Source: Brevibacterium permense (lineage in GTDB: Bacteria > Actinomycetota > Actinomycetes > Actinomycetales > Brevibacteriaceae). Taken from it: a DNA stretch of 64,000 bases. Below are positions 25,679-34,937 of this stretch, in pieces. The notes beneath the pieces were generated by a model. It was not told the origin of the DNA. It did not search any database and worked only from the letters and a program-made list of their open reading frames with translations. The position numbers and the translations under genes are program-made. The stretch lies in contig NZ_JABSSX010000009.1 in NCBI RefSeq assembly GCF_013280495.1, positions 1-64,000 of the forward strand, read 5' to 3'. Within the stretch, counting starts at the first letter, position 1. The number at the start of each line of letters is the position of its first letter.

Positions 25679-26263
25679 TCAGCTCCGCCCGACCTTGTCC
25701 ACCCGCACGATGTAGTGAGACCCATCGAGACCATCGACGAGGATCGTCGCCTCATGCCTCGCATTCCCTCCGGAGACGATCCAGTTGGGCTTGAGCACTC
25801 CGCGCAGACTGGTGGCAGGAGTGATCTCGATGCCCATTCCGAGCTTCACCGTCTTGACGGCCTTCGCACGTGCCAATGATCGCGCGGTCCGCTCCGCCTC
25901 GACCCGAGTCGGCAGCGGTCCCGACCGCCCGCCGATCAGACGGGGCCACTCCGATGATCCCGCGGTGGCGCCGCGAGGGGTGAAGTCGGCGATCATGCCC
26001 CTTCCCGACACTGCGTTGACGAGCACATCCATCCGCTGCCCCGGCCCGGATGCGCTCCGACGGAAGAGTCCGCGGGTGCGCACATCGAGGGCGGCCCACC
26101 AGAACGGATGATGCACCGCTTGGACCTCGGCGAGCGCGTCAGGGAGTTTGCGCCGGAAGACGGCGAGCGCCTCGGCGGCGGTGACGTGCGGGTCCATCCG
26201 CACCGGATCCTCAGCCCGCAGATCCGGGCCGACCGGGCGACCGGTTCCGATCTCGGCGCTCAT
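25679..26263 (-). CDS. Hypothetical protein in a symporter operon
   Basis: This 194-residue protein has no signal peptide and no membrane segment. It begins with an acidic Pro-rich stretch and contains HHPFWWAALDVRTRG, then several Val/Ile-rich strands (MDVLVNAVSG, HEATILVDGLDGSHYIVRVDKV), suggesting a beta-rich fold. I do not recognise the family. It starts one base after the stop of the sodium:solute symporter on the same strand, so it is the third gene of that operon. A regulatory or substrate-processing role with the transporter is possible (inference). Confidence 0.75.
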   Translation of the reverse strand: MSAEIGTGRPVGPDLRAEDPVRMDPHVTAAEALAVFRRKLPDALAEVQAVHHPFWWAALDVRTRGLFRRSASGPGQRMDVLVNAVSGRGMIADFTPRGATAGSSEWPRLIGGRSGPLPTRVEAERTARSLARAKAVKTVKLGMGIEITPATSLRGVLKPNWIVSGGNARHEATILVDGLDGSHYIVRVDKVGRS

Positions 26264-26264
26264 C

Positions 26265-27803
26265 TCAGATGTCCTTCGGAACCTGACCGGCCAGGGAATC
26301 GTTCTGACCGGTGAGCATGTGTGCTGGGATCGCGCCGATCTTGTCGGTCTCCTTCATGGCCTCAAGCACGTGGGCAGGCACCGGATGCGAACGCTGGGTG
26401 GCCAGGGAGACGAGGATGAGAGCCAGCGTCGAGCACACGATGCCGATTCCCATGGGGTCGATTCCGGTGACGTCGACGAGTCCGGTGAGCTGCCAGACGA
26501 CGGAGGACACGGTGCCGGCGATCATCGAGGTGATCGCACCGGGCACGTTCGCCTTCTTCCACCACGCGGCGGCGATGTAGACGGGGACGAATGCGGCGCC
26601 GAGCACCGTTGTCGAGAAGATGACCACCTCGGCGACGGCCGGCGGATCGTTCACGGCGACGAAGTAGCCGATCATCGCCAACACGAGGATGGTGAACCGG
26701 GAGACCCAGACGGACTGCTGGTCGGACATATTTTTCTTGAAGAAGCGTTGGAACAGATCCTGGCTGGCGATCGTACCCGACTGCAGCAGCAGAGCGTCTG
26801 CCGTGGACATGATCGCGGCCATGATCCCGGCCATGACGATGCCCACGGCGAAGTTGGGCAGCACAGCGTCAGCGACCTCGAAGACCGCCAGCTCCGGATT
26901 GTCCAGAGTCGGCAGCAGGATGAGCGCCATGATGCCGACGATGTAGGGAGCAGGGATGAACAGCAGGTTGAAGCCGGTGGCGTAGAGACTGGCGCGCCTG
27001 GCCACCGAGGGCCGCTTCATCGCCATATGGCTGACGTTGACATGCGGCCAGCCCATATAGCCGATGGAGAAGACGAGGACGGCGCCGACGATGACTCCCC
27101 ATTGGACGGATTCGATCCCGTCCGGGCCCCACATTGTCAGCAGATTCGGGTTGATCTGTCCGACCGCCTCGTTGCCGGCAGTCCACCCGCCCACGGCCTG
27201 CAGACATCCGATGAGGATCCACAGCATGCCGATGAGCATGATGATCGCCTGCACGAAGTCGGTGTAGGCCACGGCAAGGTAGCCACCGAGGAAGGTGTAG
27301 AAGACGATGACGCCGACGGCGATGAGCAGCGCCCAGGCATACGGGATGCCGGTGACCATCTCGAGTCCGCGCCCGCCGGCGATGAACTGACTCATCACGT
27401 AGAAGAAGATGCAGAACAGAGCGACCGGTGCGGCGATCGCGCGGATCCACTTCGAAGGATACCGATGTTCGAGGTATTCGATCGAGGTGAGCGATCCGAG
27501 GATCTGGGAGAGCTTGCGCATCCGCCGGCCCAGGATCGAGAGATTGAGGACACCGCCGCCGATGTCGCCCATCGCGTACCACAGGGAGAAGTAGCCCTTC
27601 GTATACGCCAGCGATCCCGCACCGAGGAACATGTACCCCGACATCGACGACGACTGCAGGCGCAGAGCAGTGACCGCAGCGCCCAGGCTGCGACCGCCGA
27701 GCAGGTAGCCCTCACTGCCCTTCGACCCGATCTTCAGCGTCCACACGCCGATTCCGGCCATGGCGATGAAGTAGATGACGAGGAACCAGGTTTCGATGTT
27801 CAT
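26265..27803 (-). CDS. Sodium:solute symporter (SSS family)
   Basis: This 512-residue carrier of about 13 helices has SSS features: an N-terminal helix with GVWTLKIGSKGSEGYLLGGRSL, then SMSGYMFLGAGSLAYTKG, and GIMAAIMSTADALLLQSGT in the sodium-site helix. Relatives import proline, pantothenate or organic acids with sodium. The substrate cannot be told. The upstream 71-residue membrane protein overlaps it by 4 bases, and a soluble protein gene follows by one base, so three genes form a tight operon. Confidence 0.9.
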   Translation of the reverse strand: MNIETWFLVIYFIAMAGIGVWTLKIGSKGSEGYLLGGRSLGAAVTALRLQSSSMSGYMFLGAGSLAYTKGYFSLWYAMGDIGGGVLNLSILGRRMRKLSQILGSLTSIEYLEHRYPSKWIRAIAAPVALFCIFFYVMSQFIAGGRGLEMVTGIPYAWALLIAVGVIVFYTFLGGYLAVAYTDFVQAIIMLIGMLWILIGCLQAVGGWTAGNEAVGQINPNLLTMWGPDGIESVQWGVIVGAVLVFSIGYMGWPHVNVSHMAMKRPSVARRASLYATGFNLLFIPAPYIVGIMALILLPTLDNPELAVFEVADAVLPNFAVGIVMAGIMAAIMSTADALLLQSGTIASQDLFQRFFKKNMSDQQSVWVSRFTILVLAMIGYFVAVNDPPAVAEVVIFSTTVLGAAFVPVYIAAAWWKKANVPGAITSMIAGTVSSVVWQLTGLVDVTGIDPMGIGIVCSTLALILVSLATQRSHPVPAHVLEAMKETDKIGAIPAHMLTGQNDSLAGQVPKDI

Positions 27804-28015
27804 GCCGCTCCCCCGTTTCCATTCGCCGAGGCGGCCCCGCCGTCTCGTCCGTCCGCTCCGTTCGCGGTTCTCGCCAGGGCCTCATCCTCGGCGACGTCCT
27901 CGGCCTTCCAACCGCGGGAGAGGAAGACGAAGACGAGGGTGTAGATCACCCAGATCGCGGGGATGCCGACGATGATGACGACCGTCGCTGTCGGAAGACC
28001 GAACACGTTGACCAC
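27800..28015 (-). CDS. Small single-helix membrane protein, probable symporter partner
   Basis: This 71-residue protein has one hydrophobic helix (about residues 10-33: ATVVIIVGIPAIWVIYTLVF) and an acidic, then Gly/Ala/Asn-rich, tail. GTG is the start. The ATGA overlap with the symporter gene ties their translation together. Some SSS transporters need small membrane subunits (for example two-helix DUF4212 proteins), and this one-helix protein may play that part (inference). Confidence 0.75.
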   Translation of the reverse strand: MVNVFGLPTATVVIIVGIPAIWVIYTLVFVFLSRGWKAEDVAEDEALARTANGADGRDGGAASANGNGGAA

Positions 28016-28172
28016 CTCGTTGTGATGCAGGAATGCAGATGATGTGAGTGAGATTACAAGTTATCGCGAGAAGCCTGCGACTGCCGCGCCGAGTTCGCAT
28101 AGTGGGAACGCGGGGCACGACTGCATGACCGAGTTGTCGGTCCGGCTTGCATGTCCGTTCCGCAGCGCGTCC

Positions 28173-29789
28173 TCACTCGACGGTGAACTGGCGCTCGTGG
28201 AGTCCCGTCGCGGCACCCGGAATGGCGGTCCGCCGCTCCGAGGACTGCAGGTTTCCGTCCTGATCGACCGCGCGCACGCTGACCGTGTGCGTGCCGGTGC
28301 TCAGTCCCGTGTGCTCGCACCGCCACTGGCGCCAGGTGTCAGCGGTGAGTTCCTCGCTGAGTTCCGCTTCCGCCCAGTCGCCGTTGTCGATGCGAACCTG
28401 CACCTTCTCGACGCCTGTGTGCTGTGCCCACGCCATGCCCGCGGTGACGACCCGGCCGCCGCTCTTGGGCGTGACAGTGGCCCCAGGGCGGGGCACGTCG
28501 ATGCGCGAGGCCACCAGCACGGGTCCGTGCGTGGCCCAGCCGCGCGTCGTCCAATACGCCTCTTTGTCCGCGAACCGGGTGACTTCGAGATCGGTCACCC
28601 ATTTCGTGGCCGAGACGTACCCGTAGAGCCCGGGGACAACCAGGCGTGCCGGGTATCCGTGGTCGCGTGGCAGGGCGTGTCCGTTCATGGCCACGGCCAG
28701 CAGGGCCGCCCGATCGTCGGTGAGCACTTCGAGCGGAGTGGAGGCGGTGAATCCGTCATCGGAACCCGAGAGCACCATGTCCGCACCGGAGTGCGGTTTC
28801 GCCCGTGCCAGCAGGTCCCGGATCGGATAGCCCAGCCATTTCGCATTGCCCACCAGGTCGCCGCCGACCTCGTTCGAGACGCACGCCAGGGTCACATAGT
28901 GCTCCTGGAGCGGGAGGTCGAGGAGTTCGGCCATCGTGATCGTGAACTCGTGCTCGACCATGCCGTGGACGCGCAGCATCCACGTTCCTGCGTCGATCGA
29001 CGGCGGGAAGAGCGCTGTGTCGATGCGGTAGAAATCAGCTGTGTCCGTCACCAATGGGGTGAGTCCATCGACGTCGAGTTCCGCTCCGGTGGGAATCTCC
29101 GGCGCCGAGGCGGCCGGACGTGGGAGGACGAGCTTCGTCACCGTACCTGCCGCACTGCGGGCCAGTGTGGCCGCGGACTGCCCGGCCGCGACGGCGGCGA
29201 TGCCCACCGCGCTCAGTCCCGCGGCCAGCCCGAAGAAGGCCCGTCGACCCGGCCTGGCCGCAATTCGATGCTGCGTGTCGGCTCCTGCATCCTCGGTATC
29301 GGCGCGAGCTTCAGGGCTTCCACCGGTGCGAGCCGGAACTGTCGCGAGGTGAAGGAGGACGAGGAAGACTGCGGTCCCGGCGGCGGCTCCGCCGAGACTC
29401 GGCAGAGTGGCCGCAAGCCCGACGCCGGAGCTGAAGCCGACGACGGCAGGCAACAGCCCGAAACCGATGAGCAGGACGAGCGCCAATCCGCGACGGCGAG
29501 CGCCGATCCACCCGATGATCGCACCGCACCCAGCCCCTCCTGCCACGATGGTGACGACGAGGGCGAGTTTGTCGTGAGTGCCGAAGACCGCGATCGCGGA
29601 CTTGATCAGCACGGTCGGCATCAGCGGGATGAGCGCCTGGCCGATGAGCAGAGCAGGAGCCGACGCCACGTCCAGGCTGCGGGCGATGAGTTCGGCCGTG
29701 CCGGAATAGATGAGGGTCGCGACGACACCTGCGAGCACGGACGGCCACGTGCGCTGAGTGCTCTTCACCCTGCCCTCCCTCTCCCCCAT
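28173..29789 (-). CDS. Membrane-anchored molybdopterin-dependent oxidoreductase, sulfite-oxidase type
   Basis: This 538-residue protein joins about five helices (residues 17-152) and a further helix (183-205) to a sulfite-oxidase-fold Mo-cofactor domain (about 260-425) and a C-terminal Ig-like dimerisation domain (about 440-535). C303 in TLACVSNEVGGD is the expected molybdenum ligand. GYPARLVVPGLYGYVSATKWV is also family-typical. The catalytic part would sit outside the membrane. Its substrate may be sulfite or an oxidised protein side chain, and nothing nearby decides this. A second small gene precedes it by 2 bases. Confidence 0.88.
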   Translation of the reverse strand: MGEREGRVKSTQRTWPSVLAGVVATLIYSGTAELIARSLDVASAPALLIGQALIPLMPTVLIKSAIAVFGTHDKLALVVTIVAGGAGCGAIIGWIGARRRGLALVLLIGFGLLPAVVGFSSGVGLAATLPSLGGAAAGTAVFLVLLHLATVPARTGGSPEARADTEDAGADTQHRIAARPGRRAFFGLAAGLSAVGIAAVAAGQSAATLARSAAGTVTKLVLPRPAASAPEIPTGAELDVDGLTPLVTDTADFYRIDTALFPPSIDAGTWMLRVHGMVEHEFTITMAELLDLPLQEHYVTLACVSNEVGGDLVGNAKWLGYPIRDLLARAKPHSGADMVLSGSDDGFTASTPLEVLTDDRAALLAVAMNGHALPRDHGYPARLVVPGLYGYVSATKWVTDLEVTRFADKEAYWTTRGWATHGPVLVASRIDVPRPGATVTPKSGGRVVTAGMAWAQHTGVEKVQVRIDNGDWAEAELSEELTADTWRQWRCEHTGLSTGTHTVSVRAVDQDGNLQSSERRTAIPGAATGLHERQFTVE

Positions 29790-29791
29790 GT

Positions 29792-30118
29792 TCAGGCCAG
29801 GTTGTGACGCAGACGCACGGCCGCCTCGGTGAGGGTGTTGATGCGGTTCTCGCGATCGGGTTCGGGCAGTGCCTGAGCAGAACGCAGTCCGTGTTCGAGG
29901 AGCACGACGACCTGATCGGCGAGGTTCTGATCGCCGAGTTCCGGAACCGGTCGGGCATCGGAGCCGATCGACGAGAATTCGGCCAGGGCCTCACGGATGG
30001 CTGCACGTCTGCTCGGTGCCGGTGGGGCCGCCTCGTCGAGTTGGGCAGTGGTCAGGGCGATGATCCGGATGCGCAGTCGGCGCACCTCGGTCTCGAGTTC
30101 CGCCGCTGCCGTGGTCAT
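29792..30118 (-). CDS. Hypothetical helical protein
   Basis: This 108-residue soluble protein is rich in Ala, Arg and Leu and probably all helical (ETEVRRLRIRIIALTTAQLDE ... NRINTLTEAAVRLRHNLA). The frame is open to 30370, but the upstream part is antisense to a decayed aldehyde dehydrogenase, so ATG 30118 is preferred. It ends 2 bases before the molybdopterin oxidoreductase gene and is probably co-transcribed with it. I do not recognise the family. Confidence 0.65.
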   Translation of the reverse strand: MTTAAAELETEVRRLRIRIIALTTAQLDEAAPPAPSRRAAIREALAEFSSIGSDARPVPELGDQNLADQVVVLLEHGLRSAQALPEPDRENRINTLTEAAVRLRHNLA

Positions 30119-30171
30119 GGACACATGATAGTCCTCGTCGATGGGAGCAGCGGCGGAACCGCAGACGATGA

Positions 30172-30585
30172 TCAGGTGTCGGCCACCCAGACGGTCACGG
30201 TCTCCTGATCGGTGTCCAGGGCCTCCGGGCCGTTGTCGCGGCCCCAGAATCCGGACTGTCGCAGACCGCCGAACGGGGTGGCTTCGGTGCCTTCGCTGTA
30301 GCCGTTCACCGCGAGGGTGACCACGCGGATCCGGCTCGCCCACCACCGCACTTGGGCGATGTCCTCGCACTACACGCTCGATGCCAGCCCATAGGGTTCG
30401 CCGTCGATGAGGTCCACAGCGTCGTCGCGGCTGGTGCGTCGCAGCAGCTGCGTGACGGGGCCGAAGATCTCGCCGCGGCCGAGTTCGCTGTCATCGGGCA
30501 CGCCTTCGATGACGGTCGGCGGGTACCAGGTCGGGTACCAGGTGCCGGTGTCGGGGACGTCGGCACGGGTGTTGAGGACCGCCGT
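30172..30585 (-). pseudogene. Aldehyde dehydrogenase, C-terminal remnant with internal stop
   Basis: Read on the minus strand, the translation shows PTVIEGVPDDSELGRGEIFG and PVTQLLR, then EPYGLASSV, a TAG stop, and VVTLAVNGYSEG, TPFGGLRQSGFWGRDNG. This is the end of an NAD-dependent aldehyde dehydrogenase of about 480 residues. The N-terminal two thirds, including the cofactor site and catalytic Cys, are absent, and the in-frame stop near 30370 breaks what remains. The natural stop is at 30172-30174. No transposon is visible at the break near 30585. Confidence 0.75.
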
Positions 30586-30734
30586 TCAAGGCCGCGCGCG
30601 AATTTCGCACTGTGTACAGGCCGACAACTGCGCTCCGCCTTGAACGACAGACATCGGCCTCGGGAACGGCCGCCTCGGCGAGGGGTCCTGCCCAACTGGG
30701 CGAGGTCCTGCCCACCCCGACACAGCGGAGACGA

Positions 30735-30771
30735 CGAAGGGCGGACCCCCATCTCGGGGATCCGCCCTTCG
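30735..30771 (-). terminator. Hairpin after the BAX-inhibitor-like gene
   Basis: An 11-bp perfect stem (30735-30745 with 30761-30771) lies 46 bases past the stop of the BAX-inhibitor-like gene. C/G runs could extend it inward. There is no clear T-run, which is common for terminators in high-GC genomes. Confidence 0.55.
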
Positions 30772-30816
30772 TTCAGCGCTCGGCCGCAGCCCACTTGCGT
30801 GGGGCGAGCACGTCTC

Positions 30817-31611
30817 TCAGTCTCTGAAGTAGGAGATGAGGCGCAGGATTTCGATGTAGAGCCACACGAGGGTGACCATGAGCGAGAAGGCGCACATCCA
30901 GGAGTACTTCTCCGGGATCTTGTGCTTCACACCTTCTTCGATCATCTGGAAGTCCATGATCAGGGTCATCGCGGCGAGCACGGTGGCGACTATGCCGATG
31001 ACGATTCCGAGCGGCATTCCGAAGATCTCGATGCTGCGGGCGCCGCCGGAGCCGGTGAACATGGCGAAGAAGAAATTGATGATCGAGAAGACCGCGTAGC
31101 CGCCGACGGCGATCATCATGAACTTCATCATCTTGGAGCCGTAGCGCACACCCTTGAACTTGAACAGGGCGAGCATGACGCCGAAGACGCTCAAGGTGGC
31201 GAGCACGGCCTGAACGACGATGCCCGGGTACATGGACTCGAAGATCCCGGAGATGCCGCCGAGGAAGACACCCTCGAACGCGGCGTAGCCGATGATGAGA
31301 GCCTTGCTCGGTTCCTTCTTGAAGGCGTTGACGAGGCCGAGGACGAGCGCGATGAGCGCAGCAGGCAGAGCCAACATCGGCACGAGCCAGCCGACGACGG
31401 CACCGGCGAGGAGGATGGCGAAGAGCACACCGGTCTTCATCATCACATCGTCATAGGTCATCGCACGGTCGGCGACCTGGGGGCCTGCGTTGCGGTGCTC
31501 CGCGGCAGGCTGGTTGAACAGGTTGTTGAGCTCCTGATCGGACATGACCGGCTGGTTGCGTCCGGCCTGGGCGCCTTGGTTGATCGCCCGGTTCATCATG
31601 GGGTTACTCAC
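30817..31611 (-). CDS. BAX inhibitor-1/YccA-like membrane protein
   Basis: This 264-residue protein has about 50 soluble N-terminal residues and then seven hydrophobic helices, ending in EKYSWMCAFSLMVTLVWLYIEILRL, which is typical of the family in actinobacteria. Family members are thought to be pH-sensitive calcium leak channels, but the bacterial role is not settled. GTG at 31611 (VSNPMMNRA) is chosen because AAAGGA lies 8 bases upstream and actinobacterial relatives start with a SNP-like motif. The longer frame to 31770 has no ribosome site. Confidence 0.85.
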   Translation of the reverse strand: MSNPMMNRAINQGAQAGRNQPVMSDQELNNLFNQPAAEHRNAGPQVADRAMTYDDVMMKTGVLFAILLAGAVVGWLVPMLALPAALIALVLGLVNAFKKEPSKALIIGYAAFEGVFLGGISGIFESMYPGIVVQAVLATLSVFGVMLALFKFKGVRYGSKMMKFMMIAVGGYAVFSIINFFFAMFTGSGGARSIEIFGMPLGIVIGIVATVLAAMTLIMDFQMIEEGVKHKIPEKYSWMCAFSLMVTLVWLYIEILRLISYFRD

Positions 31612-31816
31612 GGTCGAGATCCTTTCGATCTGAGCAGAATGTGCACAGCCGCGAAGCTGCACATGTGGTCTTTCACGATCACAGTCTAACTGGACGGTCT
31701 GGACGGGAACTGAGGATCCCGGCCAACCGGCTCCGACGTTGCACGATCGTAATGCTGTGGTGGACAACACCCGATCAAGCGCGAGAATTCCCGGATCGGC
31801 CCATCGGGTGACCGGC

Positions 31817-33400
31817 TCAGCCCATCTGATAGTGAGTGGCCGCCCCCGGTCCCCACGGAATCCCTGTGGCCCACCAGATGAAGAACAGCAGTCCCCAGAG
31901 GATGAACATGGCGAAGGACAGCGGGATCGTGAATGAGAGCACCGTGCCGATGCCGGCGTCCTTCTTGTATCGCTGGATGAAGCCGAGGACGACGACGAAG
32001 TACGGGCTCATCGGGGAGATGATGTTCGTCGTCGAGTCACCGATGCGGTAGAGGGCCTGGGTGGTCTCCGGGGAGATCGACAGCAGCATGAACATCGGGA
32101 CGAGCACCGGTGCCATGAGCGTCCACAGCCCCGAACCTGAGGTGAGGAACAGTGCGCCCAGCGCCACGAGCAGCCACCCGCCGAGGAGGATGACGAACGG
32201 TCCGGTGTTCAGCGCCCCGAAGACCTCGGCACCCTTGATCGCCAAGATCTCGCCGAGGTTGGACATCTTGAACAGCGCAAGGAACTGGCTGGCAGCGAAG
32301 AACAGGACGATCACCGGAACGAACGGCAGCAGCCCCTTGCCCATCATCTCCGGGATATCGGCGGTGTGCTTGATCGATCCGGTGGCGTAGCCGTAGACGA
32401 TGCCGACGATGAAGAAGCCGAAGCCGATGATCGCAGCGATTCCGGCCATCAGACCCGATTCAGGACCGAAGCCTCCGGCTTCATCGCGGAGGAACGATCC
32501 GGCAGGCCAGGCGAGGGCGAACAGCACCGCCGCGCAGATGACGATGGTGACGACGGCGATGATGATCCCGCGCTTCTCGTTGGCGTCGAGGGCCATCTTG
32601 ACGTCGAAGTTGTCCGGATCGTCGTCGGTCTCCTCGTCGAGTTCGATCTGGTCTGCTCGCTTGGACAGGACCAGCTCGGTCACCAGGGTCACCGCGGCGG
32701 CGACGACGAACATGGAGATGAAGTTGAAGTAGAAGTTCGCGACCGGGCTGACGGAGTAGTCGGCGTCGATGATCTGTGCGGCCGAGGTGGACAGGCCGCC
32801 GAGGATCGTGTCGAGCGAGTTGACCATCGGAGCCGCCGAATAGCCTCCCGAGGTCGCGGCATAGGCGACGAGGCAGCCGAGCAGCGGATTGCGGCCGACG
32901 GCTTTGAACGCGAGTCCGCCGAGGGGAATCATGATCATGTAGGACGCATCGGAGGCGATCGACGAGGCGGTTCCGGCCAGGGCGACGATGAATGTGATCC
33001 ACTTCGGCGAGGCCCCGGCGATGGTTCCGCGCAGCATCGCCGGGATGAGTCCGGACTGCTCGGCCACGGCCACGCCGATGAGCACGATGAGGACGAGTCC
33101 AAGCGGTGGGAAGGTGACGAAGTTGTTCGTCGCTCCCGCAACGATCTCACGCAGCGACTCGGTGGAGAAGAGGTTCGTCACCGTCACCTTCTCGTCCGTG
33201 GCCGGATTGACGGCGTTGAGCCCGGTGGACGCGAAGATCGCCGAGAGGATCATGACGATGACTGCCAGCGAGAGAAACAGCCAGAACGGGTGCGGCAGTT
33301 TGTTGCCGGCCTTCTCGATGATGACGAGGACGCGCATCAGCCAGCTCAGCTCGGAACTGTCTTTCCTCTTATCTGCGGTTGCAGGCGTTGTGCTCGACAT
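31817..33400 (-). CDS. AbgT-family transporter
   Basis: This 527-residue carrier of about 12 helices has AbgT family stretches: PHPFWLFLSLAVIVM, VLIVLIGVAVAEQSGLI, SSIASDASYMIMIPLGGLAF, GCLVAYAATSGGYSAAP and GSGLWTLMAPVLVPMFMLL. E. coli AbgT imports p-aminobenzoyl-glutamate, a folate breakdown product, and other members export sulfonamides. No aminobenzoyl-glutamate hydrolase gene is next to it, so import and drug efflux both remain possible. It is a single-gene unit. Confidence 0.9.
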   Translation of the reverse strand: MSSTTPATADKRKDSSELSWLMRVLVIIEKAGNKLPHPFWLFLSLAVIVMILSAIFASTGLNAVNPATDEKVTVTNLFSTESLREIVAGATNNFVTFPPLGLVLIVLIGVAVAEQSGLIPAMLRGTIAGASPKWITFIVALAGTASSIASDASYMIMIPLGGLAFKAVGRNPLLGCLVAYAATSGGYSAAPMVNSLDTILGGLSTSAAQIIDADYSVSPVANFYFNFISMFVVAAAVTLVTELVLSKRADQIELDEETDDDPDNFDVKMALDANEKRGIIIAVVTIVICAAVLFALAWPAGSFLRDEAGGFGPESGLMAGIAAIIGFGFFIVGIVYGYATGSIKHTADIPEMMGKGLLPFVPVIVLFFAASQFLALFKMSNLGEILAIKGAEVFGALNTGPFVILLGGWLLVALGALFLTSGSGLWTLMAPVLVPMFMLLSISPETTQALYRIGDSTTNIISPMSPYFVVVLGFIQRYKKDAGIGTVLSFTIPLSFAMFILWGLLFFIWWATGIPWGPGAATHYQMG

Positions 33401-33608
33401 CGGTTCTCCTCGGTCGGGGTGGCACTGGCGAATATGTTGAGCCGGATATCGCTCATGTGAAAGCGATCACCTCAAGGTGCAAGTCTCATGGACAATCGGC
33501 GTTGTGTCGCGCGAATCTCATATTCCGGATATTCGGAGGTTGCCAGACTCACCTGTCCCCGCCGAGGCGGTCGTGCGGTTCCGTGCACACAGACGTCGGT
33601 GAATGTGC

Positions 33609-33646
33609 GAGGGCGCCGACCGCAGGTAAATGCGATCGGCGCCCTC
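33609..33646 (-). terminator. Hairpin downstream of ino1
   Basis: An 11-bp perfect stem (33609-33619 with 33636-33646) continues after one mismatch with three more pairs and closes on an 8-base loop. It begins 54 bases after the ino1 stop. Confidence 0.65.
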
Positions 33647-33699
33647 TCAGCCGGCAGGCGACTCAGCACCTCAGATAAGGGTGGGCCGCCTCGGCGATA

Positions 33700-34785
33700 T
33701 CAGCGCTCGAGGTTGCCGCGGATGAACGCTTCGACGGCCTCGTGGGCGGCGTCGTCGTCCTGCTGCTCCGGTGGCGATTTCATGAAGTACGAGGAGGCGG
33801 AGATGAGGGCTCCGCCGATTCCACGGTCGAGGCCGATCTTCGCTGCACGTACGGCGTCGATGATGACGCCGGCGGAGTTCGGCGAGTCCCACACCTCGAG
33901 CTTGTATTCCAGCGACACGGGGGCGTCGCCGAAGTTGCGGCCTTCGAGTCGAACGAAGGCCCACTTGCGGTCGTCGAGCCATTCGACGTAGTCGCTGGGT
34001 CCGATGTGGACGTCGCGGTCGGACAGCTGGGCGGAGGTGTTCGAGGTGACGGCCTGAGTCTTCGAGATCTTCTTCGATTCGAGGCGCTGCCGCTCGAGCA
34101 TGTTCTTGAAGTCCATGTTGCCGCCGACGTTGAGCTGGTAGGTCCGGTCGAGGACGACGCCGCGATCTTCGAACAGCTTCGCCATCACCCGGTGGGTGAT
34201 GGTCGCACCGATCTGGGACTTGATGTCGTCGCCGACGATCGGGACACCTGCGGCACGGAACTTCTCGTCCCATTCCTTGGTGCCGGCGATGAACACGGGC
34301 AGGGCATTGACGAAGGCGACCTTCGCGTCGATCGCGGCCTGAGCATAGAACTCGACGGCCTTCTGCGAACCGACGGGCAGGTAGCACACGAGGACATCCG
34401 CCTCGGCGTCCTTGAGCGCCTTCACCACGTCGACGGCCTCGCGGTCGGATTCGACGATCGTGTCGCGGTAGTACTCGCCGAGTCCGTCGAGGGTGGGTCC
34501 GCGCAGGACCTCGATGCCGGTCGGCTCCACATCGGCGAGCTTGATGGTGTTGTTCTCGCTGGCGGTGATCGCCTCGGCGATGTCGACGCCGACCTTCTTG
34601 CCGTCGACGTCGAAGGCGGCAACGAAATCGATGTCACCGACGTGATAGTCCCCGAATTCCACGTGCATGAGGCCGGGAACCTTCGTCCCGGGCGACGCGT
34701 TCCGGTAGTACTCCACGCCCTGGATCAGGGACGAGGCGCAGTTGCCCAATCCGGCAATCGCGACTCGAATCGATTTCGTTCCCAC
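33700..34785 (-). CDS. ino1: myo-Inositol-1-phosphate synthase
   Basis: This 361-residue cytosolic NAD enzyme converts glucose 6-phosphate to inositol 1-phosphate, the first step to phosphatidylinositol and mycothiol in actinobacteria. Visible are the NAD motif [41 protein letters not shown] and [15 protein letters not shown]. The length fits the short prokaryotic form. A roughly 95-base leader upstream contains an AT-rich run (34875-34890) next to TTGACG read on the minus strand (34893-34898), where the promoter probably lies. Confidence 0.95.
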   Translation of the reverse strand: MGTKSIRVAIAGLGNCASSLIQGVEYYRNASPGTKVPGLMHVEFGDYHVGDIDFVAAFDVDGKKVGVDIAEAITASENNTIKLADVEPTGIEVLRGPTLDGLGEYYRDTIVESDREAVDVVKALKDAEADVLVCYLPVGSQKAVEFYAQAAIDAKVAFVNALPVFIAGTKEWDEKFRAAGVPIVGDDIKSQIGATITHRVMAKLFEDRGVVLDRTYQLNVGGNMDFKNMLERQRLESKKISKTQAVTSNTSAQLSDRDVHIGPSDYVEWLDDRKWAFVRLEGRNFGDAPVSLEYKLEVWDSPNSAGVIIDAVRAAKIGLDRGIGGALISASSYFMKSPPEQQDDDAAHEAVEAFIRGNLER

Positions 34786-34937
34786 AATTCTCCTTTGTCT
34801 GTTTGGGTTTCACCGAGCGGCGGGAGTGTCCCACGCGGGCGGTTGGCCCTGTAGGGCTTCGCTTCGGCCCCAACTATCTATAATAATCTCCGCGTCAAAA
34901 TGCCGGACACCGGCCTTCGAACGCGGCAGTGCTCGTC

